Of a stretch of 64,000 nt of DNA, positions 35,094 through 47,517 are shown in pieces. A model generated the notes under the pieces. The model made no database searches, had not been told where the DNA came from, and saw only the letters and a list, made by a program, of their open reading frames with translations. Origin of the DNA: Bombyx mori (lineage: Eukaryota; Arthropoda; Insecta; Lepidoptera; Bombycidae). Where the stretch lies: assembly GCF_030269925.1 (NCBI RefSeq), contig NC_085107.1:19594001-19658000 (forward strand), read 5' to 3'. Position numbers and translations under genes: made by a program. Each line of letters starts with the position of its first letter. Positions within the stretch are counted from its first letter, which is position 1.

Positions 35094-35452
35094 AGGGTGC
35101 GTGTACTTATGTACGCGCGTAAGAAGTTATACTTTATTTTTATTAAATTTATTTCTTTTTTTTATTTCAAATTTAATCAATTTGAAAAAAAATCGATTAA
35201 ACAACATCCTCATACACGCATATTGGACATCCCTTTTCTTGACATCGTATAAATTCGGTAATTCTCGGTACGGTTCGGAAAGTTCACCTGCGGCTATATT
35301 CAGACTCGCCAAGTTACGTCGGTCGTATTGTAATGAGCGATTTAGTGGGCAACTTCATTCTGTTAATTTTGTGTCACAGTGCGCGCGCATCGTAAAATTT
35401 CACTCTCATCAATTTTTCATAACGCGCCTAAAGAAGTATAACTTCAAAAAAT
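35094..35452. mobile_element. Possible MITE with GAAGTTATACTT-type termini
   Basis: Left GTACGCGCGTAAGAAGTTAT and right ACGCGCCTAAAGAAGTATAA carry the palindromic motif GAAGT-N3-ACTTC or a near form. The right end resembles that of the element at 58023-58345. The interior contains no gene. The left boundary is uncertain and the two ends look more like direct than inverted repeats. Confidence 0.4.
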
Positions 35453-37077
35453 AAAGTTTCAAAATACGAAAGAAAAACACAATACCTGGAGAGTTTCCGA
35501 GCGGTGGTGAATACGGTTCTTCTTTGAATCTGAAATAACCAATTAAAATATTTTAATTAACGAGCACAGTGCTTTTCAAACATTGAAAATATTAATCCGG
35601 TATAATTCGTGATCTATAATATAAATTAATTATTGTCTTATCAAATTTTACAATAACTTACAACATCCCTCAACTCTAAGCTCATTTAACTAAAATTCAT
35701 AGACCAGAAGATGCCATAATACTTTTATAGCAGTAGTGGAGTACAGGCGTGAATCCTAGCAAGGCAGACATTGGGTGCGTACCATAACTTTTGGTTTTTC
35801 TGAAGTGCTTGCAGTGAGTACTGTTCGGCTTGCTAATTTTGGCGGCGGCTTTTTTATAAAAACAACATATACCGTTGATTTTGTAACTAAACGCAAACCA
35901 TTTGATCTTAGTATCAACCACGAATTATATTGAAAAAGATTCATCAACACAAAATGAGAATTCGCTTATTGTGTTTAGTTGGTCCTCGTTCAACAATACT
36001 TTCAAATCCATTATGTTGATAGCAAAGCGTTTTATACAAGAAGGCCACTGGGTTATCAGATGTCTTGCACCGCCAAGGACGGTATTATTTCACCAATGTT
36101 TTTGCCAGATCAAAGTCGAAGGCCAAACATATATGAATTGTAAAACGTCCGAACCAAAAAATCAGCATTGCATTACACAGCCGCCCCGTTGACTGCTAAA
36201 CGAATTATATTACCAAATTGTCACAAAATTTGTGAGTAAATCTGTTTTGCGTGCGTCATGATGTGTGAATTAATAGATTCAACTTGGCATAAGACGTGAG
36301 TAGATTGTCTAACTCTAAACAATGCTCTTCGATTATATGTTGCTCTTTTAATTAAAACAAATAAAATAATATGCAAGCGGTCAAAGCTATAAATAAAACT
36401 AAACGTCAACACAATATAAATACAACATGTTATGCACCTCTGATCACATAAATAAAAATGAAGAACATTTTTCAAAAGAATCTTAATTAAGATGCTAGGT
36501 TGTAACTTTATAATTTGTCATATATTCTAGTTGATTTTCATCTTTATGTTCGTATGAGAAAATTTCGGTGATCTAAACAGTACGGTGGCGCCATCTCTTA
36601 GCTAAATGAATCAACGATAGCTCACTATGAACGTTTTACTCGCGAAAAAAATCTACTATAGGGCAAGCGCGAGTGCTGCGGAACTTGACATAAAGGCATT
36701 TTAAGTTTAGGTATATGTTTAGATATTGTTTCAAACGAACACGAATTGACAACTGCTGACAATTTTAATTAAAAAAAGCAAGAAACTGATAAGGATAAAT
36801 ATTGGTTATTCCAGTTACTTTTAATTCTTGTAGGATTTATTTCACTGTGAGTGTCTGATGAATGTCTGGGCAATTTTTCTAACTTTAAAGGTTCTTAATT
36901 CGTATAAGAAGTAATTCATGGTACCAAAATAAATAACAGTTATTTAACATTATAACAGAAGGGTTATTTTGATAATATCCTGAAAAGCAACCCACGCTTT
37001 TTTTTTACAATAAAATCATTTTTTCTTACTCTTTTTAATTCAAATTTATTAAAAAATATATATTTTTAGTTGGATTT
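35453..37077. other. AT-rich stretch, nothing recognised
   Basis: No exon or named repeat in about 1.6 kb. Confidence 0.35.
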
Positions 37078-37290
37078 TCTATAAAAGCGTATTTTGTTAG
37101 TTTTTTTAAACTGTTATTTATTTTTAATTTTTTAGTTGAATTTAAATTTTTTCAATATATTTTTTTTCAATTTTATTTTTAATATTGAATTGTCATCGGT
37201 CCTTAATAAGTATACCAAATTTTGAGTCAATCTGACGTTTTGAAAGGGGTCAACATCATGTTCAAAGATTCCGTTACAAACATACATACG
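37078..37290 (-). repeat. Dispersed repeat, family E, minus orientation
   Basis: Contains the reversed words CATGTTCAAAGATTCCGTTA and GTCATCGGTCCTTAATAAGT, matching 4211-4406. Confidence 0.55.
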
Positions 37291-38730
37291 TCTGAAGCTA
37301 TATAAGCGTATTAAAATGGCGGCTGTGTCGCGATCTTGTATAGTCAAAAACATTTGCTTCAGAATGACGGTCGAGGGACGAAACAGACGACTGTATTTCT
37401 ATGGAGTAAACACAAGAGACCTTTCTTCATCACTGATAGTCGACTCCACCGAAGGCGTTTCGAATCTTATCCTTCTTATCTTATTCTAATCTTCTGTCCA
37501 CTAAGACAAGTTAGTTACATCAATTGTGGCTTAAACTAAAATCGAAAGTTTAGCGACTAGTGACGATCAACTCCTAGTTTCAATCATAATGGAACACTCT
37601 TTCGGAGTGTCAACTATCTGGAAGTAGTGAAACTATAAAATTGGTTTAAGCTGTTCTTTTCAAAATGGCCGCTTAAGATCAACAGCTTTTGCTATATTTC
37701 AGACTCACTCAGTAGCAGTATTAAGTCCTCGCGTATCTTCTTGTTTCTTATATGTTAATGCATTGCCTTAGGTACCTACTGAATTTGCCAACAATTCTAT
37801 TTTCGATTTAGAAAATTTTGAAACGCGTGAATTCACTTTAGCAGGCATTGTGTTGGATGAATTCAAACAAAGAGTATATTTAAATTTTAAGAACCGAGAT
37901 AAACATATTAAAACCTCATCTAAATTGAACTGGGCTGTGTTTTTCTCGTAATTATATTCTGAAAGAAGTTAAGCACTATGTTTTTTTAATATTTAATTTA
38001 AAGCAAGATTGCAATTCTAGTTGCATTCTAGTTGCAAGTTGCTATTCTATGCTAAACTTAACGTAGACCGCTTGTCTCAAGACTGGTGTTGGCTTATTAG
38101 GCTCATAGGCGATCAGGTGCACATCTAAATATGAAATGATAAGTTTGTGGCATTTGCAATGGCAGAAATGGCAGTTTCGTGGTTGCTAATGCAGCTCAGG
38201 CTTCATGCTACATTGCCTATCTAGTTTGCTGTGTTCATCCCACAGAGCCGACTTTGGAAATGACTTTAGTGAAATTGAACTCTATGTGCATGGATGTTAA
38301 AACTTTAGTATTTCTGATTCATTACCGGCTAACCTACTATTAATAATGAGACGTTTTGAAAGTATACATTTTGGTCTTATGTACATATACATCAAGAAGC
38401 GAAAATAGAAAAATATTATGATATACAAATAGCTTTGTGAATAATAAATATGTGGGTAGATACACAAAATCTAGTACTATAATAAAATTGCGTAAATTTT
38501 TTAGACGGCTCAAATCCCAGAGGCTTTCGGTAAGTCAAATAAGGATTCTTCAACATAAGGCTTCTACTGTGATAATTTGGGCTATTAAATAGCTCAATAA
38601 TCTAAAGAATAGATGCGGTGAAGCGAAACCAGTAATGTTTTCATTAAGCTACCGACTAGATAACAAAAGCACATTGTACTACTGTCAGAAAATACCGGGA
38701 AAAGATCAATAAATAATACACGAAAGGTTG
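37291..38730. other. AT-rich stretch, nothing recognised
   Basis: About 1.4 kb without a recognisable gene or repeat. Confidence 0.35.
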
Positions 38731-39082
38731 CTTATTCATCCAAATTTATTTTATCACCTTCAAAGAATGCTTTTTCAGAAACGATACACTTACGCCAACG
38801 AGTAATCCAATTATCAAAACATTTTTTAACGCTTTTTCCGCAATTGAGTTCAGTTCTCGCCGCGAATTATCCTTTATCTCTTTTACCGAATGAAATTTTG
38901 AATTTAGGAGAAAGAAAGAAGTCGACTGGAGCCATATCTGGTTAATAAGCTGGTTGCTCGATGGTATATGTTAAGTTTTTGGTCAAAACTTTCTTCGCAA
39001 TTGTAGCCTTGTGAGAAGGCGTGTTATCTTGGCGCAAAACCTAAGACCTTTTTCGTTGAATTTTTTCTCGTAAACGCCTCAT

Positions 39083-39093
39083 AACGCTCAAAT
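39083..39093. repeat. 11-bp target-site duplication, left
   Basis: AACGCTCAAAT, repeated at 39675-39685. Removing the insertion restores a continuous mariner reading (LSVMRRLRE). Confidence 0.85.
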
Positions 39094-39674
39094 ACTTTTT
39101 TTTTTTTTTTTATTGCTTAGATGTGTGGACGAGCTCACAGCCCACCTGATGTTAAGTGGTTACTGGAGCCCATGGACATCTACAACGTAATTGCGCCACA
39201 CACCTTGAGATATAGTTCTAAGGTCTCAGTATAGTCACAACGGCTGCCCCACCCTTCAAACCGAAACGCATTACTGCTTCACGGCAGAAATAGGCGGGGC
39301 GGTGGTACCTACCCGTGCGGACTCATAAGAGGTCCTACCACCAGTAATTACGCAAATTATAATTTTGCGGGTTTCATTTTTATTACACGATGTTATTCCT
39401 TCACCGTGGAAGTCAATCGTGAACATTTGTTGAGTACGTATTTCATTAGAAAAATTGGTACCCGCCTGCGGGATTCGAACACCGGTGCATCGCTTCAACA
39501 CGAATGCATCGGACGTCTTATCCGTTAGGCCACGACGACTAATCCTCCTCCCTGCGTCGATAATCCTCAATGCTGAGGGTCGTGGCCACCTCTGACAACT
39601 TTCTCCTGGATTATCCCGCGCCATTCCTGCCTATCCTCGGCTGTGTCTATAGCAATGTGGACTGAAGTGAACTG
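39094..39674 (-). mobile_element. Chimeric retroposon: RTE-like LINE 3' end fused to a full-length Bm1
   Basis: Read on the minus strand, it starts with an RTE-like LINE end (39674 to about 39542: GCCGAGGATAGGCAGGAATG, then AGAAAGTTGTCAGAGGTGGC, CACGACCCTCAGCATTGAGG). It continues directly into the Bm1 tRNA-like head and body and ends in a Bm1 A-tail (T-run at 39097-39111). One 11-bp duplication encloses both parts, so they were inserted as a single unit. Confidence 0.75.
39097..39541 (-). repeat. Full-length Bm1-type SINE with tRNA-like head
   Basis: The A-box region (reversed TGGCCTAACGGATAAGACG) lies near 39516-39534 and the B-box (GGTGTTCGAATCCC) near 39470-39483. It is close to the family consensus as judged from the copies here. 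Confidence 0.85.
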
Positions 39675-39685
39675 AACGCTCAAAT
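39675..39685. repeat. 11-bp target-site duplication, right
   Basis: AACGCTCAAAT, as at 39083-39093. Confidence 0.85.
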
Positions 39686-40360
39686 TTTATTCTTTTTTTC
39701 CGTTTAATCGTTCTGCATGAATCCCGGAGTGCACAACACCGCGATTGTCAAAGAAAACAATCAACATGACCTAGACTTTTGATCGAATTTGACGTGGTTT
39801 TTTCGGTTTCGTTCCAATTGGAAAGCGCCACTGCAAAGCTTGTTGACTAGTTTTCATGTCAAAGTAACAATGCGTTTCGTGAATGTTGATTGACTCGTTC
39901 TAGAATGTCCTGGGACTGTTTTCAGGGGGATTTTCAGGACTAGCCAAGCAGCAACATGTTTCATACCGAAATGATTGTTTAAAATGCTACAAAGCGACTC
40001 GTGGAACACAAAAAAGTTCGGCTGTTATCTCTCTCAAGCTTGCGATGTTAACTTCAGTTGCAAACGTTGATGGCTTATCAGAATAAGGCACATCTTCCAT
40101 CAAATCTCGACCGCTTTTGGATGCTTTATATCCATCATAAGCATGTGTGTTTTATAAAGTTGACTGTCACTGTAACACTTTTGGTGACTCCGAACACGAA
40201 TTTCCATTAACGCTGCAAAATTTAAGACAAACTTTTGTTCGATGTTTTTGTCCATTATGAAATTCGACATACCCTAGACTACACAACAGTATGGACGTAT
40301 TTCAGTTCACTTGAAGGTAGAAAAGTAACAGTAATTTTTTGACATATTTATGTATAGGTA

Positions 40361-40790
40361 CTAGTGGTCCCCCGGTAGTCGAAATTCGACTACAATTAAT
40401 TGAAATTATAAGTTTGTACACTACTATGATTCTATTGTCAAAGACTATTATACTTCTATAATTACAGATTTCGCCAAGACTACACTTTTGAATATTGTTT
40501 GAGACAAATATTAATAAAGACAAACAATATTCAATTTATTCTCAACTTATCTACAAACTTTAACAATAAACAAAATCGTAGATATGCGTGTGTGTCAAAT
40601 CTATCTTAGTGTGTGTATTTTTTTTTTAATTGGTTTACTGTATTTTTTTTGCATTATTTAAAAAAAATTATTTGAGTTGTGCACTTCTTCTCTATATTTT
40701 TTATAAGTGTGGGTAATTTCAAACTCCACCGTCCGCGCAATTTTGGTAAAAAGGGGTACAAAGTTTTTGCTTCACGTATTTACATATAGA
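40361..40790 (-). mobile_element. Non-autonomous Helitron, family C, with intact terminal stem
   Basis: Reversed, it begins TCTATATGTAAATACGTGAA and ends with stem-loop GTAGTCGAA-T-TTCGACTAC (40375-40393), a C/G-rich spacer and CTAG before T. Of the three family-C copies only this one keeps the hairpin intact. Confidence 0.75.
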
Positions 40791-41248
40791 TCATAATTTG
40801 TATTCGATTAATTATTATTGCCTTCAGTCATCGATTGGTGTATATAGCAGTCATTTTTATTTCATTTAGCCTTATCTTTAAATCTGTTATGAGGTATTTT
40901 AATTAGATTTCACAAATTTTTGCGAAATGTTATCTTTTTTATATAAATGGTAAAATGTATAATTAGCGAGTGTTCTTAAGTGGAATTTATGTTACGTTTT
41001 GATTTAGATGGCCTCGGGTATCCTGTAAATTGAACTTTTAACTCTAGAATCGCGTACGATTAGGATACAGACATAATGTTGAGTCATCTGTTTATGGCCA
41101 TAAACACAATGTTTAGTTGTCGATCTAAGACTGTAAAAACTATAACTTTTGAAATCCCCGAAACTGTAAAACAAATAAAAGCAAAAGCTGTATTAAGTCC
41201 TCGTGTGTGTTTAAAAAAATATATTTTCGACATTTCAACAAATACAAA
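40791..41248. other. No feature recognised
   Basis: AT-rich spacer between two Helitrons. Confidence 0.35.
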
Positions 41249-41529
41249 TCTATCTATGAATTGTTGTTCGTTAGTCTCGCTAAAACTCGAGAATGGCTGG
41301 ACCGATTTGGCTAATTTTGGTCTTGAATTATTTGTGTTAGTCCAGAAAAGGTTTAAAAGGTAAATAAATATGAAAATGCCCGTAATTAAATAAAAATAAC
41401 AATTTTGTTTTTCCTTTGATGTGTATCCCGTCGGACGGATTCCTTTTGTTTGTTTTAAGTTTATTTTATACAAAAGTTAGGCCTTTTATTTATCGATTAA
41501 GGCACTACGAAGTCTGCCGGGTCAGCTAG
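41249..41529 (+). mobile_element. Non-autonomous Helitron, family D
   Basis: TCTATCTATGAATTGTTGTT to CGAAGTCTGCCGGGTCAGCT ending CTAG before T. Close relative of 29959-30254. Confidence 0.7.
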
Positions 41530-42249
41530 TATTGTATACAAATACAAATTTATACATACATTATACATTTATTTAAAGCGATTCGAAGCGATGCGAATTA
41601 AACACTAAGGGTTCGAACATCTTAATGCAAGACATTGTTCGCATTCCAATGTCGCACAAATATTCTGTTTTTCGAAGATGCTAAAATAATTTTGAACGTT
41701 GTTGCTCTTTTACAAATATTTTGAATCTTATTTCTACGTAATTATCATATTCAATGTTCGGGATTATAGGGAAAAAAGTGCCTAGTTTGCCGTATAAGCA
41801 GAAGTTATAATTACGATTATTAACGAATTATTACATATGGTGTTGTATCAAGTTTTACTGCGCTAATGGAAACAGGCAGTTCAGCTCAGGTGCTAACTTG
41901 AACTGTTGAACTCAACCCTGACTTCCTTATCTTGTGTTTACCCAATGCTTGCTTAAGCAATTACCCTTACCCTTGAATCTTTCTCAATCTGATACATAGG
42001 ATGTCCTAAAGTAGCTAAATTGTTATTCATCGAATTAGCATGAAAGTACACTATTAACAAATAGTAATAGTAGCAGTAGAAAATAATTAAAAACCTGAAG
42101 TTCAAAGTCAGGAAATTTCAGTGCTATCAGCCGTTTGGCTTGGATTTTTATGATATACCTATATATACATATAATATTGTATTCAGAAAATTAGAACAGT
42201 TTTGAAGTTATGAATGCGAAAGTGTGTTCATTTAATTTTTTAGGCAGTT
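41530..42249. other. No feature recognised
   Basis: AT-rich. Confidence 0.35.
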
Positions 42250-42505
42250 TTTTATTTCATTTTTTCTTGCTTAGATGGGTGTACCAGCTCACAGCCCACC
42301 TGGTGTTAAGTGGTTACTGAAGCACATGGACATCTACAACGTAAATGCGCCACCCACCTTGAGATATAAGTTCTAAGATCTCAGTAAAGATACAACGGCT
42401 GCCCCACTCTTCAAACCCAAACGCATTACTGCTTCACGGCAGAAATAGGCAGGGTGGTGGTACCTACCCGCGCGGACACACAAGGGATCCTACCACCAGT
42501 AAAAG
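42250..42505 (-). repeat. Bm1-type SINE, headless, minus orientation
   Basis: Body to GATCCTACCACCAGTAAAA. The terminal GATCCTACCACCA (42486-42498) is repeated at 42505-42517. Confidence 0.8.
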
Positions 42506-42715
42506 ATCCTACCACCACGGATCTATTATGCACACTTACGTCGGCCATCGTGTTGAACATAATCAGACCAGAATCGTCCACAGCTGGTGGATATAGTTCC
42601 CTTTAAGTTTCGCATTATGACCGGTCCTGCGCTGCCCGTATGTTATTGCCTCCCGCGACCTTTAACAAGTCGTCGGTCCAAGTTGTGAGAAGGCCCTATC
42701 TGCGCTACGTCTTCC

Positions 42716-42860
42716 GATAATTTTTTCATTGCTTAGATTGGTGGACGAGCTGACAGCCCACCTGATGTTACGCGGTTACTGCAGCCCATAGACTTCTACA
42801 ACTTCAATTCCGCCACCCACCTTGAGATGTGGGTTCCGAGGCTTCAGTATATGTAATCGC
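42716..42860 (-). repeat. Old Bm1 fragment
   Basis: TTGCTTAGATTGGTGGACGA, GGTTACTGCAGCCCATAGAC and CCACCCACCTTGAGATGTGG in the correct order, with a truncated end. Confidence 0.55.
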
Positions 42861-44887
42861 TACTCAAGAACTTCAGTGACCATCAGTTCTACGAGCGATG
42901 TGCCCTGCCCACTACAACTTCAACCTCGGAATCCTTCGGGCTACGTCGCTTAACATAGTTCTATAGCAAATCTTCACATTCCTGTTCTGATATTTGCCAA
43001 GCAGTCAATAAATTGTATATACACATATGTCCTCCCGAAGACTACATAATGTTCCCAGTAAGATATCGATTTGGGGATAGTAATCTAGTTTGAGCTGGAT
43101 TTGAGCCCAATGAAATATATCTCTAGCTATCGGGCTAGTCACAATACATTCATGTGGGTCAAAGAGACTATTGTCTCTAAAGAGTCTATTTAGTCAACAA
43201 CAGGGCCGGTTCTCATTAATGATTAGCGCTTAATGAATTGTATTTTTATATTCAAATGAATTGTCGTACTCGTCGAATTAAATGCAAGATATTAGCTTTT
43301 TCCGTAGCACTTAGTCTACGACAATTCAATATGATAAAAAATTCTGTGATAAATATTCGTGTTATGAAGAAAAACAAGAGGAAAAATTTTCATTATGCCT
43401 AAGGCTCGCTCAGAATTAGTTTTCAACAAAAATAAACACTTAATATTACGTCGTTAAATGTGATAGCACCCGTAGTCGAGACGTCTACGGAAACCGAAGG
43501 ACGCGACCAAGGCCGCACCACAGCTGGCACATTTATCGATTATAAAATTCAGACTACTTAATAGTTATATGTATATGGTAATTCGATTATTGTTTAGATA
43601 TGGAAAGCGTTGGTGCGACCATATGGATGCGTAAGGAACTAAGTTACATTGAACACTTTCACAGTTTAATCTGATTATTTTAAGTTAACTTAAGATGCAG
43701 CTTCTAGCATTTTGCTTTTTACATAGTTTTGTGACTATGTTCGTAATTAAACTAATTAATTAAAGCGGTAATTAAAGAATATGGAAACATAAAGAAATTC
43801 ACTAAATAGAGGAGACGATCGGTGACAAAAGGGGGAAATTTTAAGCGAAGTCTAGACAAAACAATTATCTACCGGATATGTCGCCATCGGATGAAGGAGT
43901 GAGTTCATTTAAAGGGTATATAATTAGGTTTTTTTTTAATAATTTTGGAGGAAGTACGTACGTATAGAGGTCATCATCGATGGTCGTTGAACTCGTAGCC
44001 TCGACTATCACGGTGTTCATCACAAAATCTTCCCCTAATTTTCGATTTTTGAAAAATTTTCGATACATTAACTTTTTTACAATCGGATATCGGTCGATAT
44101 AGCTCTATTATAAGCTCAGGGATTACGGTGCAGTAAACCTGGTGGCATACTGGAATTGGTTCTTGGCTTGTTTTCGAATACCTTATACCGGCGCTACCGC
44201 TCAGAAATATGTATGTGTAGGCAGGCGGTTAGGGAAGATGTTAGCAGCGTGACGTGGCTTTGTTCCGGCGTCTGATAGTTCAACATTAGTGACGTCACAG
44301 CTATTTCTTTTCAATTTCGAAATTAACTCGTAACATTTTTATTTAAACTCAATACAAAAACGTGTTTAAACCTATTTAAAAACATAAGATAAGATAAGAG
44401 TTGCACGAGTTCGGTTTTACGATGCTATTTATTTGTTATTTTTATTGACGCAATTCGTCGCGACAAAGCCAGTGCGATCGGCGAGGGTTAAAGGGGCGCA
44501 TGCTCGACTTTAACCTTGAAAAACTTCCTGGTTCACGGGCAGAGCGAAGCGTAGCTGTCACCTGAATTCTAGGTCAATGTGACTATAGAAACTTCGTATT
44601 GTATAACTGTTTGCGACGTAATATTTCAGGCGACTTAAATAGCTATTTACGAATCGGCACTTGCTAAATCAGGACTTGTTATGATGGCTACGTTTCTGAT
44701 GAAATAGCGATAATTAATAATAATAAAACTATATAGGTCTTAGTAGTTGTTTTTTAGTTAGTCATTTAGGATTTTTTTAAAACGCACGTTATTCCATTAT
44801 GAATATTGGGCTCTGATCTTAAATTCCTGATGTGACAGACCAGTTAATTGATAACACACATAAATATATAACGCGGAATCCACTATC
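42861..44887. other. Intergenic, nothing recognised
   Basis: About 2 kb. A minus-strand open frame at 43865-44068 has no recognisable family. No repeat named. Confidence 0.35.
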
Positions 44888-45150
44888 TGTAATAAATAAA
44901 TATTTACTAATAATCATACCACATTAACTGGTCCCGTGCTAAGTTCGTAAAGAACTTGTGTTACAGGTTCCAGATAACGGAAATAAATGTAAGATTTTTA
45001 TTATACACATACATATATTTAATATACATCCATAACCCTGGAAAAGACATTTTTATATTTATCATACAAATATCTTTCCTTGGCGGGATTCGGACCCGCG
45101 ACCCCCTTGTGTAGAGACCATGTCACTTACCACTACACCAGACGGCCGTT
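44888..45150 (-). repeat. tRNA-derived SINE, not Bm1
   Basis: The head at 45074-45150 reversed reads CCGTCTGGTGTAGTGGTAAG (A-box) ... CGCGGGTCCGAATCCCGCC (B-box). The body ends in ATCTGGAACCTGTAACACAA, GAACTTAGCACGGGACCAGT and a TAATAAATAAATA-type tail. The body and tail match a SINE layout common in Lepidoptera. The ends of the tRNA-like part cannot form an acceptor stem. Confidence 0.7.
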
Positions 45151-47308
45151 AGGTTAGGTTAATATGTAATAAGCAGTACCGATTTATATTTATTTTATTA
45201 CAAGAAGTTTACGATCCGATCAATTATGTGAAACAACTGTTTTGTCGTGGTCTGAATTACAGGAAGAGGCTACAGTTACATAGCATTTAAATGTTATGAT
45301 GACAGATATTCCGTCCTTATATATTCACTGTATTCTGAATCATTAAGTCTTAATCCAATATCGATCCGTGCTAAGTCAAAAAATTAGTAAAATTAAGCGG
45401 TACTTGTGCGACGTATCTAGTTTTTTTCCATAATATTTGTACGTGTAAAAATTTTCTAAGCAAAATGATTTCTGATGAAGGATGCTACGGTAATTATGAA
45501 CATCATTTGTAATACTAGGGTTCGCCCAAATTTCAAAATTCGATCATAATCAGTGATACCTCAAGACTGAGATTATTTTAATATAAATCACATTCTATAT
45601 TGAATTCTATTCTATTAGTATACTATATATATTAGTATACAACTAGTATAACACATATTTAAAAAAATTGACAAAACTAAAACTCGTCAATAGTTATTTA
45701 ACAAAAAGAACAAGAAAATCGGTAGAATATATTTATGTAAATTTACTGTTTTATAAATTCAAAATTGAGTCCAACATAACAAACCTAATAATTTTTTTAT
45801 ATATATAATAAAGTTCAATTAAAAAAAGCATGTTCTACATTAACATCAATATGCACATGCACGCATACTGGCGCATGCTAGATGCGCGATTTATGTGCAA
45901 TGAAGGTTGACCTTGGAAATAAGTTAGATTTATCTAATTAGTGACCTAGAATCGATCGATTGGTCATTACATATTTAAATCGACATTGGCCGGGTGAGTG
46001 TGTATGTGTCATTTCAACTTTGTTACTAGTTACCTTTGTTGTTTACATAGTCTATAATTTAGAATTAAGATTAGGAGCACCCGAGAACCAAATAAGCATC
46101 CTAGTCAAAAGTCGCAAGAACAAGCTAGATGAAACACGCCAACAGGTCTGTACACCGTTGTGGAACATTTATGTGCTGTGTTTCATGTCCTGCAGTTGAT
46201 ATAATTATTAAAAAGACGATTGTGGACTCAATAATTACGCGCATGCAATGTACGTAATTCAAAATCACATTTATATTTATTTCATATTACCTATTTTAAT
46301 AGACATGTTTGTAGTGTCATCGGTTACTACAGCAACGGAAATAAGGTTTCGAAGCTAAGTCAATACTAATATTGACTTTAAGATTTATACCGATTTTTAT
46401 TATTTAAAAAATTCGTTGTATTCTTTATGTTGGATTATAGTTGTGGAAGAAAAACCCGCTTCACTCGAGCTCTTCCTGGACAAATAAAACCATCTTCTCT
46501 TTAAGCATCTAAAGCAATGCCCTGCCAAACAATGTCTTCATGGATGAGTGAAACCGGAATTAAGAACAGCACATTGATGAAGGCAAAAAATAGTTGGTAT
46601 TTTCTACATGTCGCAGATATAATTTAAACTAATTAAAATGTCACCTTTATTATTTTTTACCTTTCAAATATCTCACATCTTACGTAATTTCGAACAACGG
46701 CTATTCTGTAATAAAGATAAAGAAGGTTTTAAAGGTATTGTAACATAATAATCTGAGTGATACTTGAATTATTCAAGATGCACTCTATCTACTCCATCGT
46801 TGATGCGAACGTCTTATTATTATATCCTTTATTAACTTCGATGAGCAAGTAAAGAAAGAAAGAAAGAAATCATTTATTCGCTAAACATAGTAAAAATTAG
46901 TTATTACATTAGTTAAAAGCAACGTGTATGCTTTGTCATTATTTGACATGCGAATTTTGGAAAACATGGTTTATCGTCGCGTCGATTTGTATTTGCTACA
47001 TTAGACATCTTGGTGAATCTATTGGGATAAGTTTTAACAAAAGATGCAACTTCTTATAAAACGAAAGTCCACCGATGCTAAGAGGAAATACGGATGTGCA
47101 AGACGAACAGTTTTAAAAATTCGATTCTACCTTCTAACCTCCACAAATAGAGCATAAGAGACAACCGCTGTTTGGAATAAAAATTCACGTGTAAAAAGTT
47201 TAAATCGTTATTTCATATTCCTTACTGTTTCTTGATTCTGATTCGACGATTCTTTTTGATGACATATTTACTTATTGTTATTGTATATTTTACTACTACA
47301 TATCGTAA
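45151..47308. other. AT-rich stretch, nothing recognised
   Basis: About 2.2 kb. A small (GAAA)n run lies at about 46851-46868. No exon recognised. Confidence 0.35.
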
Positions 47309-47517
47309 TCTATACTAATATTATAAAGAGGAAAGATTTGTTTGTTTGTTTGTTTCGAATAGGCTCCGAAAGTACTGGACCGATTTGAAAAATTCTTTTT
47401 CCATTAGAAGCCGACATTGTCCCTGATGAACATAGGCTACTTTTTTTAATTTTTTTTTTTTTTTTTGTTTCCTGTGTATTTTAATGTTTCCGAAGCGAAG
47501 CGAGGGCGGGTCGCTAG
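47309..47517 (+). mobile_element. Short non-autonomous Helitron
   Basis: TCTATACTAATATTATAAAG, then a GTTT run, AGTACTGGACCGATTTGAAA, a T-tract, and CGAAGCGAAGCGAGGGCGGG before TCGCTAG|T. Confidence 0.75.

Larger units (their letters stand above)
38731..40255 (-). pseudogene. Mariner transposase pseudogene, split by an insertion
   Basis: On the minus strand a start codon at 40255 opens MDKNIEQKFVLNFAALMEIR. Broken frames then give the helix-turn-helix side (TAELFVFHESLCSILNNHFG), FDMKTSQQALQWRFP and the tail QDNTPSHKA, PDMAPVDFF and GDKINLDE, with a stop at 38733-38735. The QDN and PDMAPVD aspartates are the second and third of the mariner DDD catalytic set. The segment that should hold the first (GDExW) is deleted. 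In-frame stops are numerous. A 581-bp insertion at 39094-39674 interrupts it at the LSVMRRLRE segment. Confidence 0.8.

Noticed and set aside
35101..35454. Plus-strand 117-residue frame as a membrane protein
   Set aside because: It runs through an AT-rich MITE-like element, and the hydrophobic part comes from T-rich DNA.
43865..44068. Minus-strand open frame (67 residues) as a small gene or exon
   Set aside because: No recognised family and no convincing splice sites. Could be a transposon scrap, but unsupported.
45074..45150. tRNA gene on the minus strand
   Set aside because: The A and B boxes are good, but the two ends cannot pair as an acceptor stem and a SINE body follows directly.
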